Below, piece by piece: positions 26,406 through 34,616 of a DNA stretch of 64,000 nt. How positions within the stretch are numbered: the stretch's first letter is position 1; the number at the start of each line of letters is the position of its first letter. Both the position numbers and the translations under genes were made by a program. Below the pieces are notes generated by a model. It was not told the origin of the DNA, did no database searches, and saw only the letters and a program-made list of their open reading frames with translations. Source of the stretch: Shewanella maritima (lineage in GTDB: Bacteria > Pseudomonadota > Gammaproteobacteria > Enterobacterales > Shewanellaceae); contig NZ_CP036200.1 in assembly GCF_004295345.1 (NCBI RefSeq), positions 1,116,001 through 1,180,000 of the forward strand, read 5' to 3'.

Positions 26406-26439
26406 GCTCGTGAAGTAAAAAGGCTCGTGAAGTAAAAAG
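26406..26439. repeat. Exact 17-bp tandem duplication after the YceI gene
   Basis: GCTCGTGAAGTAAAAAG occurs at 26406-26422 and 26423-26439, starting 4 bases after the stop codon. Confidence 0.95.
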
Positions 26440-26539
26440 CGAACTTTGTATAAATTTGAATGAGTAATCCAAAAGGCGAAACGAAAACCGCTACAATAGC
26501 GACCTTGTCCCCCTCAGTAACAAACCGAGACTCACTAAA

Positions 26540-26914
26540 TTGATAAAGCTTATTGCACTTATTTGTGCCCCGCTGTTTGCCGCTGTTATCTACTCGCTGA
26601 ATGTTGATGCCTTATGGTTATGGTTAGGCATTTGCCTGTGGAGTTTTTGCCTATACGCCATAGATAAGCTTTGCGCCATTAAAGGCTGGCAACGAGTATC
26701 TGAAAAAATGCTGCTAGTTAGTGGCGCCTTTGCTAGCTGGCCAGCGGCCTATTTCGCTCAGCAGAGCTTACGACACAAGACTCAAAAACAGCCTTTCAAG
26801 CGTAACTTCTATCTAATCGCGGTATTGCAAACCTGCATTATCGCCAGCTTGGGGTACTTCCTGTTTCAGTCGCAATCTCTGAACATCCCCTACATCAGTA
26901 AATGGACAAATTGA
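26540..26914 (+). CDS. DUF1294 family membrane protein
   Basis: 124 residues with three or four hydrophobic helices and the DUF1294 core YAIDKLCAIKGWQRVSEKMLLVSGAFASWPAAYFAQQSLRHKTQKQPF, including the RHKTxK motif. Function unknown; in longer homologues this domain follows a cold-shock domain, which is absent here. The start is a TTG with no clear ribosome site. No in-frame ATG exists in the N-terminal region, so the start is provisional. Confidence 0.75.
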   Translation: MIKLIALICAPLFAAVIYSLNVDALWLWLGICLWSFCLYAIDKLCAIKGWQRVSEKMLLVSGAFASWPAAYFAQQSLRHKTQKQPFKRNFYLIAVLQTCIIASLGYFLFQSQSLNIPYISKWTN

Positions 26915-27241
26915 CGATCGATTTAACAAACGCGATTATTTAACAAAACGAGAGCATTAAAATAAACAGCAACCTACTTAGGGGATAAATGGGCTTTGAG
27001 AAAGCAAGCCTCTTTAGCAGGGATGCTAAAGCGGAGCCATCATGGATGATTTCACGGCGTCTTGCGCGATCAAAGCTCATTTGTCCAAATAAAAGACTGA
27101 CACCAACCTTATCGACATCTAGATTTACTATCGTCTGATATCAATAGATACGATACACTCACCCTGTTAATCAAACTAGCTGACGAACTTATAAAATTTA
27201 TCGGCGTTCAGTATTCACACCTAAAGGTTAAAGATAAAACT
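26915..27241. other. Intergenic stretch holding structured palindromic repeat copy 1
   Basis: Apart from the structured repeat (26983-27086), it contains the fkbp-like gene's promoter region with an AAAGG ribosome site just before 27242. No coding frame is supported. Confidence 0.6.
26983..27086. repeat. Structured palindromic repeat, copy 1
   Basis: Outer arms GGATAAATGGGCTTTGA and TCAAAGCTCATTTGTCC are imperfect inverted repeats. The core contains GCAAG, GCTAAAGCGGAGCCATCA, TGATT and ACGGCGTCTTGC. Its core matches copy 2 at 43103-43194. Confidence 0.8.
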
Positions 27242-27712
27242 ATGAAAATGTTACTAGCGGTATTTTGCATCGCAGGGGTAATTTTTTACTTCTTCACTCA
27301 ATCAAACAACTCAAAAAAAGCTGCAGAGAATATCGAAAAAGGTAAAGTCTTTTTAGCCGAAAACGCCAAACGTGAAAGCGTTGTAGAAACCCTATCTGGC
27401 CTGCAATATGAAGTATTGGTTAAAGGTGAAGGTACTGAACATCCAAAAGCGACTGACAAAGTGACAGTGCACTACCACGGCACACTTATCGACGGCACAG
27501 TGTTTGACAGCTCAGTTGATCGCGGTGAAACCATTGCCTTCCCACTAAATCAGGTGATTAAAGGCTGGACTGAAGGCGTACAGCTGATGACAGTTGGCGA
27601 TAAGTTCCGTTTTTATATTCCAAGCCAATTAGCCTACGGCAACCGCGCTGCAGGTAAAATTGAAGGCGGCTCTGTACTGATTTTTGATGTTGAGCTATTT
27701 GCTATTAACTAA
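27242..27712 (+). CDS. FKBP-type peptidyl-prolyl isomerase, membrane-anchored
   Basis: 156 residues: an N-terminal uncleaved signal-anchor (LLAVFCIAGVIFYFF) and a complete C-terminal FKBP domain. Signature segments are TDKVTVHYHGTLIDGTVFDSS and VIKGWTEGVQLMTVGDKFRFYIPSQLAYG, with the FK506-site residues conserved. It probably catalyses prolyl isomerisation in the periplasm. The stop codon's last base is also the first base of the MITE-like copy A, which therefore lies directly against the gene end. Confidence 0.88.
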   Translation: MKMLLAVFCIAGVIFYFFTQSNNSKKAAENIEKGKVFLAENAKRESVVETLSGLQYEVLVKGEGTEHPKATDKVTVHYHGTLIDGTVFDSSVDRGETIAFPLNQVIKGWTEGVQLMTVGDKFRFYIPSQLAYGNRAAGKIEGGSVLIFDVELFAIN

Positions 27713-27873
27713 TACCAATTGACACAAGTTTTTGATCATTCTTACTGGTTAAAACCGCTTATAACTTCGTTAAAAATTTTGTAGGTAGAACAACTAGCTA
27801 GCTGCAATTTCCGCCTTGTTCTAAGCGATTTTTCCTATGTAATCTCTGATCACTTATTTATCCCAATTGGTAT
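27712..27873 (-). mobile_element. MITE-like 162-bp element, copy A
   Basis: ATACCAATTG at the left end and its inverted copy CAATTGGTAT at the right end are perfect 10-bp terminal inverted repeats. The interior has no open frame. It is in the opposite orientation to copies B and C, to which it is about 90 % alike by eye. No target duplication is clear. Confidence 0.85.
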
Positions 27874-27911
27874 AACAAGTTCATGCACCTATTCTAAAGC
27901 TCACGCTATAA

Positions 27912-27945
27912 ACAACAAAGCCTACAAATTTGTAGGCTTTGTTGT
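27912..27945. terminator. Intrinsic terminator after copy A
   Basis: ACAACAAAGCCTACA-AATT-TGTAGGCTTTGTTGT is a perfect 15-bp stem between convergent genes. Confidence 0.85.
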
Positions 27946-27967
27946 ATTAAACTGAGTGTTTGCGCCG

Positions 27968-28699
27968 CTACTTAATATAATCAATGCCCCTTGTTTTAGC
28001 ATTAATCTCCAACTCATTTTGCGCCGCTATAAATGCTTTTACCGCACGAGAATGAAACTCGCGGCGGTAAAGGGTATAAACAACGAGTAAACTAGCAATA
28101 ATCAGCGCATGTGGGTTCCAAAACCAACATAGGCTAGCCATGGCAAAGTAATAACAACGAAGGCCATAGTTATAGGCATGAGCGGCTTGATCGCCAACCG
28201 TTGCCATTTGTCTGGCATAGGCGAATAAAGCCTTATCACGCCCAGTACTGTCATATGGCGCCGCACCTATCATCACATTTAAAAAACCATATTGGCGCAT
28301 CGCCCAAGTGAAATGAAAAAAGGCGAGCACAAAAATACCCACCAGCACCCCTAGCTTAACTTGCACTAGCGCATGGTTAGGCGCAGAAGCATACGGAATG
28401 GAATTAATCACTTCTTCAAGTTTATCAACTTGAGCAAATAGGGTTAATACACCGGCAAGCACCAGCAAGGTCGACGAAGCAAAAAAGGCAATGTTGCGCT
28501 CGATGTTTGCCATTAACGCCGCTTCCCCCACTCTCACATCACGGCTGAGTAACGAATTCATCCAGTGAATACGGTGTTGGTGTAAACATCGAGAAATACA
28601 GTCGGTGTTTTTAGCCTTTAAGCGAGAAAAGTTAGTGTAGCCAATCCAACAGGTGGCAAAACACAAAAAAGCGATGGTATCGATTAAAGAGAAGCTCAT
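27968..28699 (-). CDS. DUF599 membrane protein
   Basis: 243 residues with about five hydrophobic helices. The DUF599 signature WMNSLLSRDVRVGEAALMANIERNIAFFASSTLLVLAGVLTLF is clear. Function unknown. The ATG at 28699 is chosen over the ATG at 28723, because the family begins close to MSFSLIDTIAF. It follows the dehydrogenase gene on the same strand with a 79-bp gap. Confidence 0.8.
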   Translation of the reverse strand: MSFSLIDTIAFLCFATCWIGYTNFSRLKAKNTDCISRCLHQHRIHWMNSLLSRDVRVGEAALMANIERNIAFFASSTLLVLAGVLTLFAQVDKLEEVINSIPYASAPNHALVQVKLGVLVGIFVLAFFHFTWAMRQYGFLNVMIGAAPYDSTGRDKALFAYARQMATVGDQAAHAYNYGLRCYYFAMASLCWFWNPHALIIASLLVVYTLYRREFHSRAVKAFIAAQNELEINAKTRGIDYIK

Positions 28700-28778
28700 A
28701 AATGACGGTTCCGAGGCGCACAAGCCATTATTATGCCTAATATAAAGTGTTGGTTAAACAAGCAAGCTAAATGGGGAT

Positions 28779-30314
28779 TCAACGCCCCTGACACAGATAC
28801 TTTTGCACTAGATACTCTTCGATACCCTCTTTGCCGCCTTCCCGCCCATAACCTGAAGCTTTAATGCCACCAAATGGTGCAACTTCGGTAGAGATAAGCC
28901 CAGTATTGATCCCAACCATGCCATAGGCTAACTCTGCGCCGAAACGGTGAATGTGGGATACATTCTGACTATAGACGTAAGCCGCTAACCCAAATGGGGT
29001 GTCATTGGCATAGTTAATCACCTGTTCGATATCATCAAACGCAATAATTGCTGCAACAGGGCCAAAGGTCTCTTCCCTTGCAAAGCGCATACCGTGACTG
29101 GCGTTAGTTATTATTGTTGCGGGATAAAACAACCCTTTTGTCGCCTTGCCACCACATACCAGTGTTGCACCATTGGCAATCGCATCATCAACATGTTGCT
29201 GAACTTTTTCCACCGCAGCCTGATTAATCAAAGGCCCTAAATGAACGTCATTATCAAAGCCATTACCAAGATTTAGCTTGGCGACTTTATTGGTAAATTG
29301 CTGGCAAAACTCAGCGTAAATAGCACGATGAACATAGATACGATTGGCACACACGCAGGTTTGGCCGCTGTTACGGAATTTAGATTGAATCAAGCCATCA
29401 ACGGCATCTTCAATAATGGCATCATCCATAACAATAAACGGGGCATTTCCACCTAATTCAAGCGATAGCTTAGTCACGTTGCTGGCACTTTGACGGATAA
29501 GCTGCTGCCCGACAGCAGTGGAGCCTGTAAACGACAGCTTTTTAATGATTGGGTTTTGACAAAATTGCTCACCTATCATGACTGCATCACCTGTCACCAC
29601 ATTAAATAATCCTGCCGGAATGCCGGCTTGCTCAGCAAGCGAAGCTAGCGCAAATGCAGTAAATGGCGTTGCTGGCGCAGGCTTGACGATTATGGCGCAG
29701 CCCGCTGCCAACGCCGGAGCTGCTTTACGAGCAATCATAGCCGCAGGGAAATTCCACGGTGTTATCGCGGCGCAAACGCCTACAGCTTGCTTTACCACAG
29801 TGAGCTGCAGCTGCGCTTGATGGGCTGGAATAACCTCGCCATACACGCGTTTCGCTTGCTCAGCATACCACTGCACATAGCTAGCAGCGTAATTCACCTC
29901 AGCTATTGCCTCCGCTAACGGCTTACCTTGCTCTGTGGTAATTATCTGCGCCAGTGACTCTTGGTTAGCAACAATTAACTCATACCATTTTTGCAACAAT
30001 GCTGATCTATGCTTTGCGGTTTGTGCCTGCCAGCTAGTTTGCGCCTGCTGCGAAAATATCATTGCCTGACTCAATTGAGTTTCGCTGATCTTCGGCGAGT
30101 AACCAATCACCTCACTCGTTGCAGGATTAATCACAGCATCAGTTTCACCTCCTTCCCCATCACACCACTTCCCAGAGATATAGCATTGCAGCTTGAATAG
30201 CGGATTACCCGCAAGCTTTGGCAATAACTTCAAGGTACTTTCTTCTCTGTTCTTGAGTGACTTCTTGGGTGACTTAGTGGACGAGTTCTTGGGTGAATTA
30301 ATGGGCGAGTTCAT
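28779..30314 (-). CDS. NAD(P)-dependent aldehyde dehydrogenase, GabD-like
   Basis: 511 residues of the succinate-semialdehyde dehydrogenase class. Motifs: NAD site TPWNFP (about 185-190), SFTGSTAVGQ (261-270), general base LELGGNAP (Glu286) and nucleophile NSGQTCVCANR (Cys320), and a C-terminal PFGGIKASGYGREGGKEGIEEY. The aldehyde substrate is inferred, not shown. No gabT is adjacent. The extra N-terminal 23 residues come from five 12-bp units; normal family members begin near residue 30, so the mature enzyme carries a Lys/Ser/Pro-rich tag. Confidence 0.87.
   Translation of the reverse strand: MNSPINSPKNSSTKSPKKSLKNREESTLKLLPKLAGNPLFKLQCYISGKWCDGEGGETDAVINPATSEVIGYSPKISETQLSQAMIFSQQAQTSWQAQTAKHRSALLQKWYELIVANQESLAQIITTEQGKPLAEAIAEVNYAASYVQWYAEQAKRVYGEVIPAHQAQLQLTVVKQAVGVCAAITPWNFPAAMIARKAAPALAAGCAIIVKPAPATPFTAFALASLAEQAGIPAGLFNVVTGDAVMIGEQFCQNPIIKKLSFTGSTAVGQQLIRQSASNVTKLSLELGGNAPFIVMDDAIIEDAVDGLIQSKFRNSGQTCVCANRIYVHRAIYAEFCQQFTNKVAKLNLGNGFDNDVHLGPLINQAAVEKVQQHVDDAIANGATLVCGGKATKGLFYPATIITNASHGMRFAREETFGPVAAIIAFDDIEQVINYANDTPFGLAAYVYSQNVSHIHRFGAELAYGMVGINTGLISTEVAPFGGIKASGYGREGGKEGIEEYLVQKYLCQGR
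30252..30311 (-). repeat. Five 12-bp tandem units after the dehydrogenase start codon
   Basis: On the coding strand the units read AACTCGCCCATT, AATTCACCCAAG, AACTCGTCCACT, AAGTCACCCAAG and AAGTCACTCAAG. They encode NSPI, NSPK, NSST, KSPK and KSLK directly after the ATG. Confidence 0.9.
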
Positions 30315-30422
30315 GGATGATTGACCTAGTTATGCTGCACAAACAACTTCTAACAATAATCGCACTATAGCACAGTAAACTGCTCGCTATCACCGCCGCA
30401 GCGTATAGCTGCAAGACACAAA

Positions 30423-30450
30423 AAAGCCTCTAACAATAGAGGCTTGATGT
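30423..30450. terminator. Intrinsic terminator after the 63-aa gene
   Basis: AAGCCTCT-AACAAT-AGAGGCTT with A-tract on the upstream side; functions for the minus strand. Confidence 0.75.
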
Positions 30451-30466
30451 TAATTTTTACTGTGGA

Positions 30467-30658
30467 TTACTTAATTTCAGTATCGCGTGATGCTCTAGCA
30501 AAGCAGTCACTTTCTAATTGGCACTTAAAGCTGTCCCAGTTAGACATTAAATCTTTTAACTGCTCATCACGCTGAGGGAATTTACCAGCCAAATTTGCCA
30601 GTAATGATTTTTGAATTTCACAGATCTCGCTCCAACGAGCGGCATTAGTTACAGCCAT
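30467..30658 (-). CDS. Small conserved-looking helical protein, 63 aa
   Basis: A short acidic helical protein (MAVTNAARWSEICEIQKSLL...), with two cysteines in the second half. AAGGAT lies before the ATG and a terminator follows the stop, so it looks like a real single-gene unit. It resembles the N-terminal part of phasin-type proteins in length and composition, but I cannot assign it. Confidence 0.55.
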   Translation of the reverse strand: MAVTNAARWSEICEIQKSLLANLAGKFPQRDEQLKDLMSNWDSFKCQLESDCFARASRDTEIK

Positions 30659-30961
30659 AATATCATCCTTAAAGTTATCGATTGCCTTCCATTGCTTACT
30701 GTTGTTGATGACTATTTAACTGTTAAATCATATCGTTAGCTTACGCATCTAGTTTAACCATTACTCATCAAGCAAGCGCTAATGTAATAAAAGTGTAACA
30801 TAGAACTCATCGCGTGCTATTAAATGTACAAACTGTTACAAAGTGATACGAGATGACAAGCCTATCTACCTAGCTCACACACTCGCACATGAGTGGAACG
30901 ATACCATTGTTGTCAGCAGGTTATGTTGTTAGAGTCGTTAAGGAACACGGAGAGTATGCCT
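30659..30961. other. Intergenic promoter region
   Basis: AT-rich divergent region between the 63-aa gene and the DUF3634 gene. I see no open frame with a usable ribosome site, hairpin or repeat in it. Confidence 0.5.
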
Positions 30962-31306
30962 ATGTTAGACACAATTATAAAAATCACCTTCTTAGCGGCC
31001 GCTGCCTTTCTTGCTTACAAACTGATTTTCGCAGGCAAAAAAGGGCTGACATTATTTGAAATGCACTATAAAGATGGACGCTTAGATAAACACAAGGGCA
31101 AAATTCCAGAAAAGTTTCTTCGCGAAAGCCGCGTCATCGCTAAAAAACACAAGCTCACGTGTACTATTCGCGCTGAGCGCTTAGGTGATGTAAGGCTGAA
31201 TATTTCAGCTAATGTGGGTGACAATATTGCTCAGCAGCTACGCAACGTATTTCCTTTTGAATATTTTGATCGTAAACAAGTCGATAATTCTAAACTTAAG
31301 GGCTAA
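30962..31306 (+). CDS. DUF3634-like single-pass membrane protein
   Basis: 114 residues from the ATG at 30962. An N-terminal transmembrane helix (ITFLAAAAFLAYKLIF) leads into a basic soluble domain with GLTLFEMHYKDGRLDKHKGKIPEKF, a segment I associate with DUF3634 proteins of Shewanella and Vibrio. Function unknown. GGAG at 30949-30952 is best placed for the ATG at 30962; an ATG at 30956 is possible. Convergent with the DUF3833 gene. Confidence 0.6.
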   Translation: MLDTIIKITFLAAAAFLAYKLIFAGKKGLTLFEMHYKDGRLDKHKGKIPEKFLRESRVIAKKHKLTCTIRAERLGDVRLNISANVGDNIAQQLRNVFPFEYFDRKQVDNSKLKG

Positions 31307-31345
31307 GGGCTTAAATCTGGGGGTCTTAAATCTAGAGCCTTAAAC

Positions 31346-31888
31346 CTAGCGCCCGTTAACCTTTGAAATAACTAGAGTCACCTTAGCGACGGTGATACCA
31401 AACTTAATAATATCGCTTTTGTTAATAATGGTGTTGTCGTCTACAAGGTACATCCAATCGTCAAAATGAACCTGATAGGTATCGCCATCAACGGGCAGCA
31501 TCATATCGTAACGCCAGCGCAGTGCACTGCCCTTAGCTTGACCCAGTGCTTCACCTAGTATGTCATCCGCTCTGCCCTTGTATTTACCATCACCAAGATC
31601 TGTCAAATACCAAAAGCGCGTCTGTTTTTCACCATCATCATAGATAAACCACTCTTTTAGCAGCCCTTCATTCCCTTGCCATGATCCTTCCATCGACACG
31701 GTGAACTTTCGCACAACTTTGCCTGAATAATCCTCAACTACACCTGCGGCGTATAACTCGCCTTCAAAAAACTTTTTTAAATCAAGTTTGGGATTCGTAT
31801 CGACATAATCATCAATGCTAGGCGATGCGCAGGATGCCAATAGCAAGGTAAACAAGACAAAAACAAACGCCTTAACTCTATTCATCAT
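31346..31888 (-). CDS. DUF3833 lipoprotein, last gene of the lipid-stress operon
   Basis: 180-residue lipoprotein. The lipobox LLLASC places the lipidated cysteine at residue 20; the DUF3833 core includes LKKFFEGELYAAGVVEDYSGKVVRKFTV and FDDWMYLVDDNTIINKSDI. Role unproven, but the gene repeatedly occurs in the same cluster as CFA-synthase-like and DUF1365 genes. It overlaps the chalcone-isomerase-like gene by 11 bp, so it is cotranscribed with it. Confidence 0.82.
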   Translation of the reverse strand: MMNRVKAFVFVLFTLLLASCASPSIDDYVDTNPKLDLKKFFEGELYAAGVVEDYSGKVVRKFTVSMEGSWQGNEGLLKEWFIYDDGEKQTRFWYLTDLGDGKYKGRADDILGEALGQAKGSALRWRYDMMLPVDGDTYQVHFDDWMYLVDDNTIINKSDIIKFGITVAKVTLVISKVNGR

Positions 31889-32669
31889 TTGCTCCTACGG
31901 GATTTAGCTGTGAGACTTTTTGAGGATGGGAGTTTGGTTGGGCATTTGATAAAGAGTTTAGTGGCGTATTTGACGCTGTCGCGGAGTCAGCGTTTAGAGT
32001 ATCGCTCGGTAGTTCTTGAGCATAAGTTATCGACGAATCTACACTTGCTTCAGAATCAATAGACTCAAGAGGCAAGTCAAAACTGTCGCCTAACAATGCT
32101 TGCCTAAGACCGGGTTCACTGGTGTTTTCAGATAACCAAATCGATACAAACGCCTGACTAAAATAGGGAGTTGAGACTGTGTGGACATGCTCATCATTGT
32201 ACCAAAATGCACCTTCGCCATTGGTGTTAACTTTAAATGTCAGCCTGTCACCTTGTTTAACATCCGGCCAAGCATGCTTTAGTGAGGGAGCAAACTCATC
32301 AATCAAAGACTGCGCCATACCGAGGTGTTGCCATTGGTCAACCGTTGCCTCAATTAAGTCGTCAGCTTCAATATCGCGATAATACTCAATGTCCAAAATC
32401 AGCGGCTGCTGCTTACTAAAATATCTACCATCTTCAGTGAGTAACTTGGCTCGGTAAACATCAAACCACATAAATGACATTTCTCCTTCGCCCACTAACT
32501 TGAACTCTTCAAAGCTAACATTATTGGGTAGAGGCTGAGCAGCCAAATTTTTTGCTACAAGCCCACTACTCACTAGACTCGATATCATTAACAATCCAGC
32601 TAGCGCTGGTGTAGACAGATTTGATTTAGTGGGTAATAGGTTCGATTTATTGGGTAATAGATTGGTCAT
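31878..32669 (-). CDS. Chalcone-isomerase-like exported protein
   Basis: 263 residues with the bacterial chalcone-isomerase-like domain (KLVGEGEMSFMWFDVYRAKLLTEDGRY, and DLIEATVDQWQHLG). The fold binds fatty acids in its relatives, but the catalytic residues of plant chalcone isomerase are not conserved. A signal-type hydrophobic segment comes at 25-42. The C-terminal 60 residues are Ser/Asn/Pro-rich and unique. The ATG at 32669 is chosen because it overlaps DUF2878's end; two 21-bp units give a repeated LLPNKSN/LLPTKSN before the signal. Confidence 0.8.
   Translation of the reverse strand: MTNLLPNKSNLLPTKSNLSTPALAGLLMISSLVSSGLVAKNLAAQPLPNNVSFEEFKLVGEGEMSFMWFDVYRAKLLTEDGRYFSKQQPLILDIEYYRDIEADDLIEATVDQWQHLGMAQSLIDEFAPSLKHAWPDVKQGDRLTFKVNTNGEGAFWYNDEHVHTVSTPYFSQAFVSIWLSENTSEPGLRQALLGDSFDLPLESIDSEASVDSSITYAQELPSDTLNADSATASNTPLNSLSNAQPNSHPQKVSQLNPVGANDE
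32622..32663. repeat. Two 21-bp tandem units in the chalcone-isomerase-like gene
   Basis: Units 32622-32642 and 32643-32663 (18 of 21 alike) encode the NLLPTKS and NLLPNKS repeats directly after MT at the start. Confidence 0.85.
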
Positions 32670-33168
32670 CTTGGCCTCGATTAACTGCACTCATGTTGGC
32701 AATAGCAATCAATACGGGCAGTAAGATAGACCAGATCAAAATTAAAGCTATGACACTGTTGGTCATCGAGTAACCAAGCTCAACCGCGCCAAACTTGTAG
32801 CCAGCTAAATAACTAATGGTGCCGAACACGCCACCGAAAATCGCTTGAAGGTAAACAGAGAGGCGAGACAAGAAGCCCAAACTATATTGTAGGCTTATCG
32901 CAAAAATTCCCCAAAGCACCATCAGCCACACAGGGGTTGAAGAAAAGATAAAAAAGCCAGAAAAGATGAGCGCAGCATCAACACTGATACCAATTAGTGA
33001 AACAAACCACATGACGCGCAAATCACGCATTTTGTGTTTTGATAAAACGAAATGTCCGAGCAACAGCAGGCTAGATAACCACAGGTAAACATTGCCCCAA
33101 AGCACACCAAGCCACCAAATAGCCTGAAAGCTAACCAGGTTAAAAATCATCATATACAACGAGGTCAT
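32647..33168 (-). CDS. DUF2878 inner membrane protein
   Basis: 173 residues with five or six hydrophobic helices. FQAIWWLGVLWG at the N-terminus and RDLRVMWFVSLIGISVDAALIFSGFFIF are typical DUF2878 segments. No function known; it recurs beside cfa-like and DUF1365 genes. It overlaps the next gene by 23 bp and starts 54 bp after the CFA-like gene, consistent with one operon. Confidence 0.8.
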   Translation of the reverse strand: MTSLYMMIFNLVSFQAIWWLGVLWGNVYLWLSSLLLLGHFVLSKHKMRDLRVMWFVSLIGISVDAALIFSGFFIFSSTPVWLMVLWGIFAISLQYSLGFLSRLSVYLQAIFGGVFGTISYLAGYKFGAVELGYSMTNSVIALILIWSILLPVLIAIANMSAVNRGQDDQSITQ

Positions 33169-33222
33169 ATTTCCTCCTACGATAACCTTTCAAACTGTTG
33201 ATGGGCTAGATATTGCGAGACG

Positions 33223-34482
33223 CTAACTAATGCTAATGCGATAATCTGGCTTGTTAGCCACCAGATGCACTGCACTGGTTGTACGCTCTAAAAAGCCACC
33301 TTCGCAGTAACTAAAATAAAACTTCCACATACGAACGAAATCATCGCCATAACCCAGTTGTTTTACCTTGTCGTACGCGGCGTCGAAATTATGATGCCAG
33401 TCAGCCAATGTACGCGCATAATCATAGCCAATATCATCAATCGAACACGCCACCATGTCAGTCTTATTCGCGAGGTGTTTGGTCATCTCACTCACTGATG
33501 GCAGGCAACCTCCGGGGAAGATATAGGTCTGGATAAAGTCAACTCCGCTGCGATAGCTATCGTATCTTTGGTCGGCAATGGTAATGGCCTGAATAAGCAT
33601 GCGTCCGTCTGATTTAAGCAGCGAGTTAAGCTTGTCAAAGAAGCCACTTAGGTACTCATGCCCCACAGCCTCGATCATTTCGATGGACACTAGGCGGTCA
33701 AATTTACCCTCGAGTAAACGGTAGTCTTGTTTTAGTAGGGTAACTTTATCCTGCAAACCCAGCTTTTCAATACGTGCTTTCGCGTAGTCATACTGTGCAT
33801 CGGATATCGTAGTTGTGGTTACCTCAACGCCATAGTGCTGAGCAGCATAAATGGCTAACGCGCCCCAACCGGTACCAATCTCAAGTAAGGTCTGGCCTGG
33901 CTTTAAATCAAGACGCTTACAAATGGTATCTAACTTATGGATTTGAGCCTGCGCCAGGCTTGAGTCGATAAACGGATAAATTGCGCTTGAGTACAACATT
34001 TCTGGGTCAAGAAACTGCTGGTACATGTCGTTACCTAAATCGTAGTGCGCAAGGATATTGCGTTTTGAACCCGCCTTAGAGTTACGATTAAACATGTGCT
34101 TGAAGCGATTGACCACTCGACTAAACCAGGAGAACTTGCCTTCGATGCTATCAAGCAGAGCTAGGTTTTTGGCAAACACCTGCACGACTTTGGTTAAATC
34201 AGGGCTAGTCCAATGGCCTTGGATGTAAGCTTCACCGGCACCAATTGACCCACCAGTTAACACCTGACGATAAAAACTTGGGTGGGTAACCTGAATACTG
34301 GCATGAATATCTGATTTAGGATCACCAAAGCTCTGCGAGCCACCGTTTCCCTGCTCTGCGGTGTCATGAATGGTGAGAAACCCGTGTTGCAATCCAGATA
34401 GCGCTTTTAATATGAGCTTTTTCGCCACGTTTTGAGAAAGCGTCGCCTGAGTAAGTACAGATCCGTTAGCTGTATTTTCCAT
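33223..34482 (-). CDS. CFA-synthase-like SAM-dependent lipid methyltransferase
   Basis: 419 residues. The SAM site LLEIGTGWGALAIYAA (about 199-214) and the C-terminal FPGGCLPS and YSYCEGGF-type segments are those of cyclopropane fatty acid synthases, which methylenate unsaturated phospholipid acyl chains. Compared from memory with E. coli Cfa, Glu271 (SIEMIEAVG) matches the catalytic Glu239, but Ser166 (YSSAIY) replaces Cys139 and Gln298 (MLIQAI) replaces His266, two bicarbonate ligands. Tyr in GYDYARTL is kept. The product could be a cyclopropane or a methyl/furan acyl chain. Third-from-middle gene of the operon. Confidence 0.88.
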   Translation of the reverse strand: MENTANGSVLTQATLSQNVAKKLILKALSGLQHGFLTIHDTAEQGNGGSQSFGDPKSDIHASIQVTHPSFYRQVLTGGSIGAGEAYIQGHWTSPDLTKVVQVFAKNLALLDSIEGKFSWFSRVVNRFKHMFNRNSKAGSKRNILAHYDLGNDMYQQFLDPEMLYSSAIYPFIDSSLAQAQIHKLDTICKRLDLKPGQTLLEIGTGWGALAIYAAQHYGVEVTTTTISDAQYDYAKARIEKLGLQDKVTLLKQDYRLLEGKFDRLVSIEMIEAVGHEYLSGFFDKLNSLLKSDGRMLIQAITIADQRYDSYRSGVDFIQTYIFPGGCLPSVSEMTKHLANKTDMVACSIDDIGYDYARTLADWHHNFDAAYDKVKQLGYGDDFVRMWKFYFSYCEGGFLERTTSAVHLVANKPDYRISIS

Positions 34483-34616
34483 TTTTCACTCCGTTGCAAC
34501 ATGATTTGCTAATGTAAAACCAATAATTAAGTTAGAAGCTTATACGCACACAAAGAGGATTTGGTTTAACGTGTATCAATTCGAATAACTTAAGTTCGAG
34601 TATGCGCCTAATACGC

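Noticed and set aside
27712..27873. Copy A as a terminator or riboswitch
   Set aside because: Its length, inverted ends and two further copies elsewhere show a dispersed element, and a separate terminator lies just beyond.
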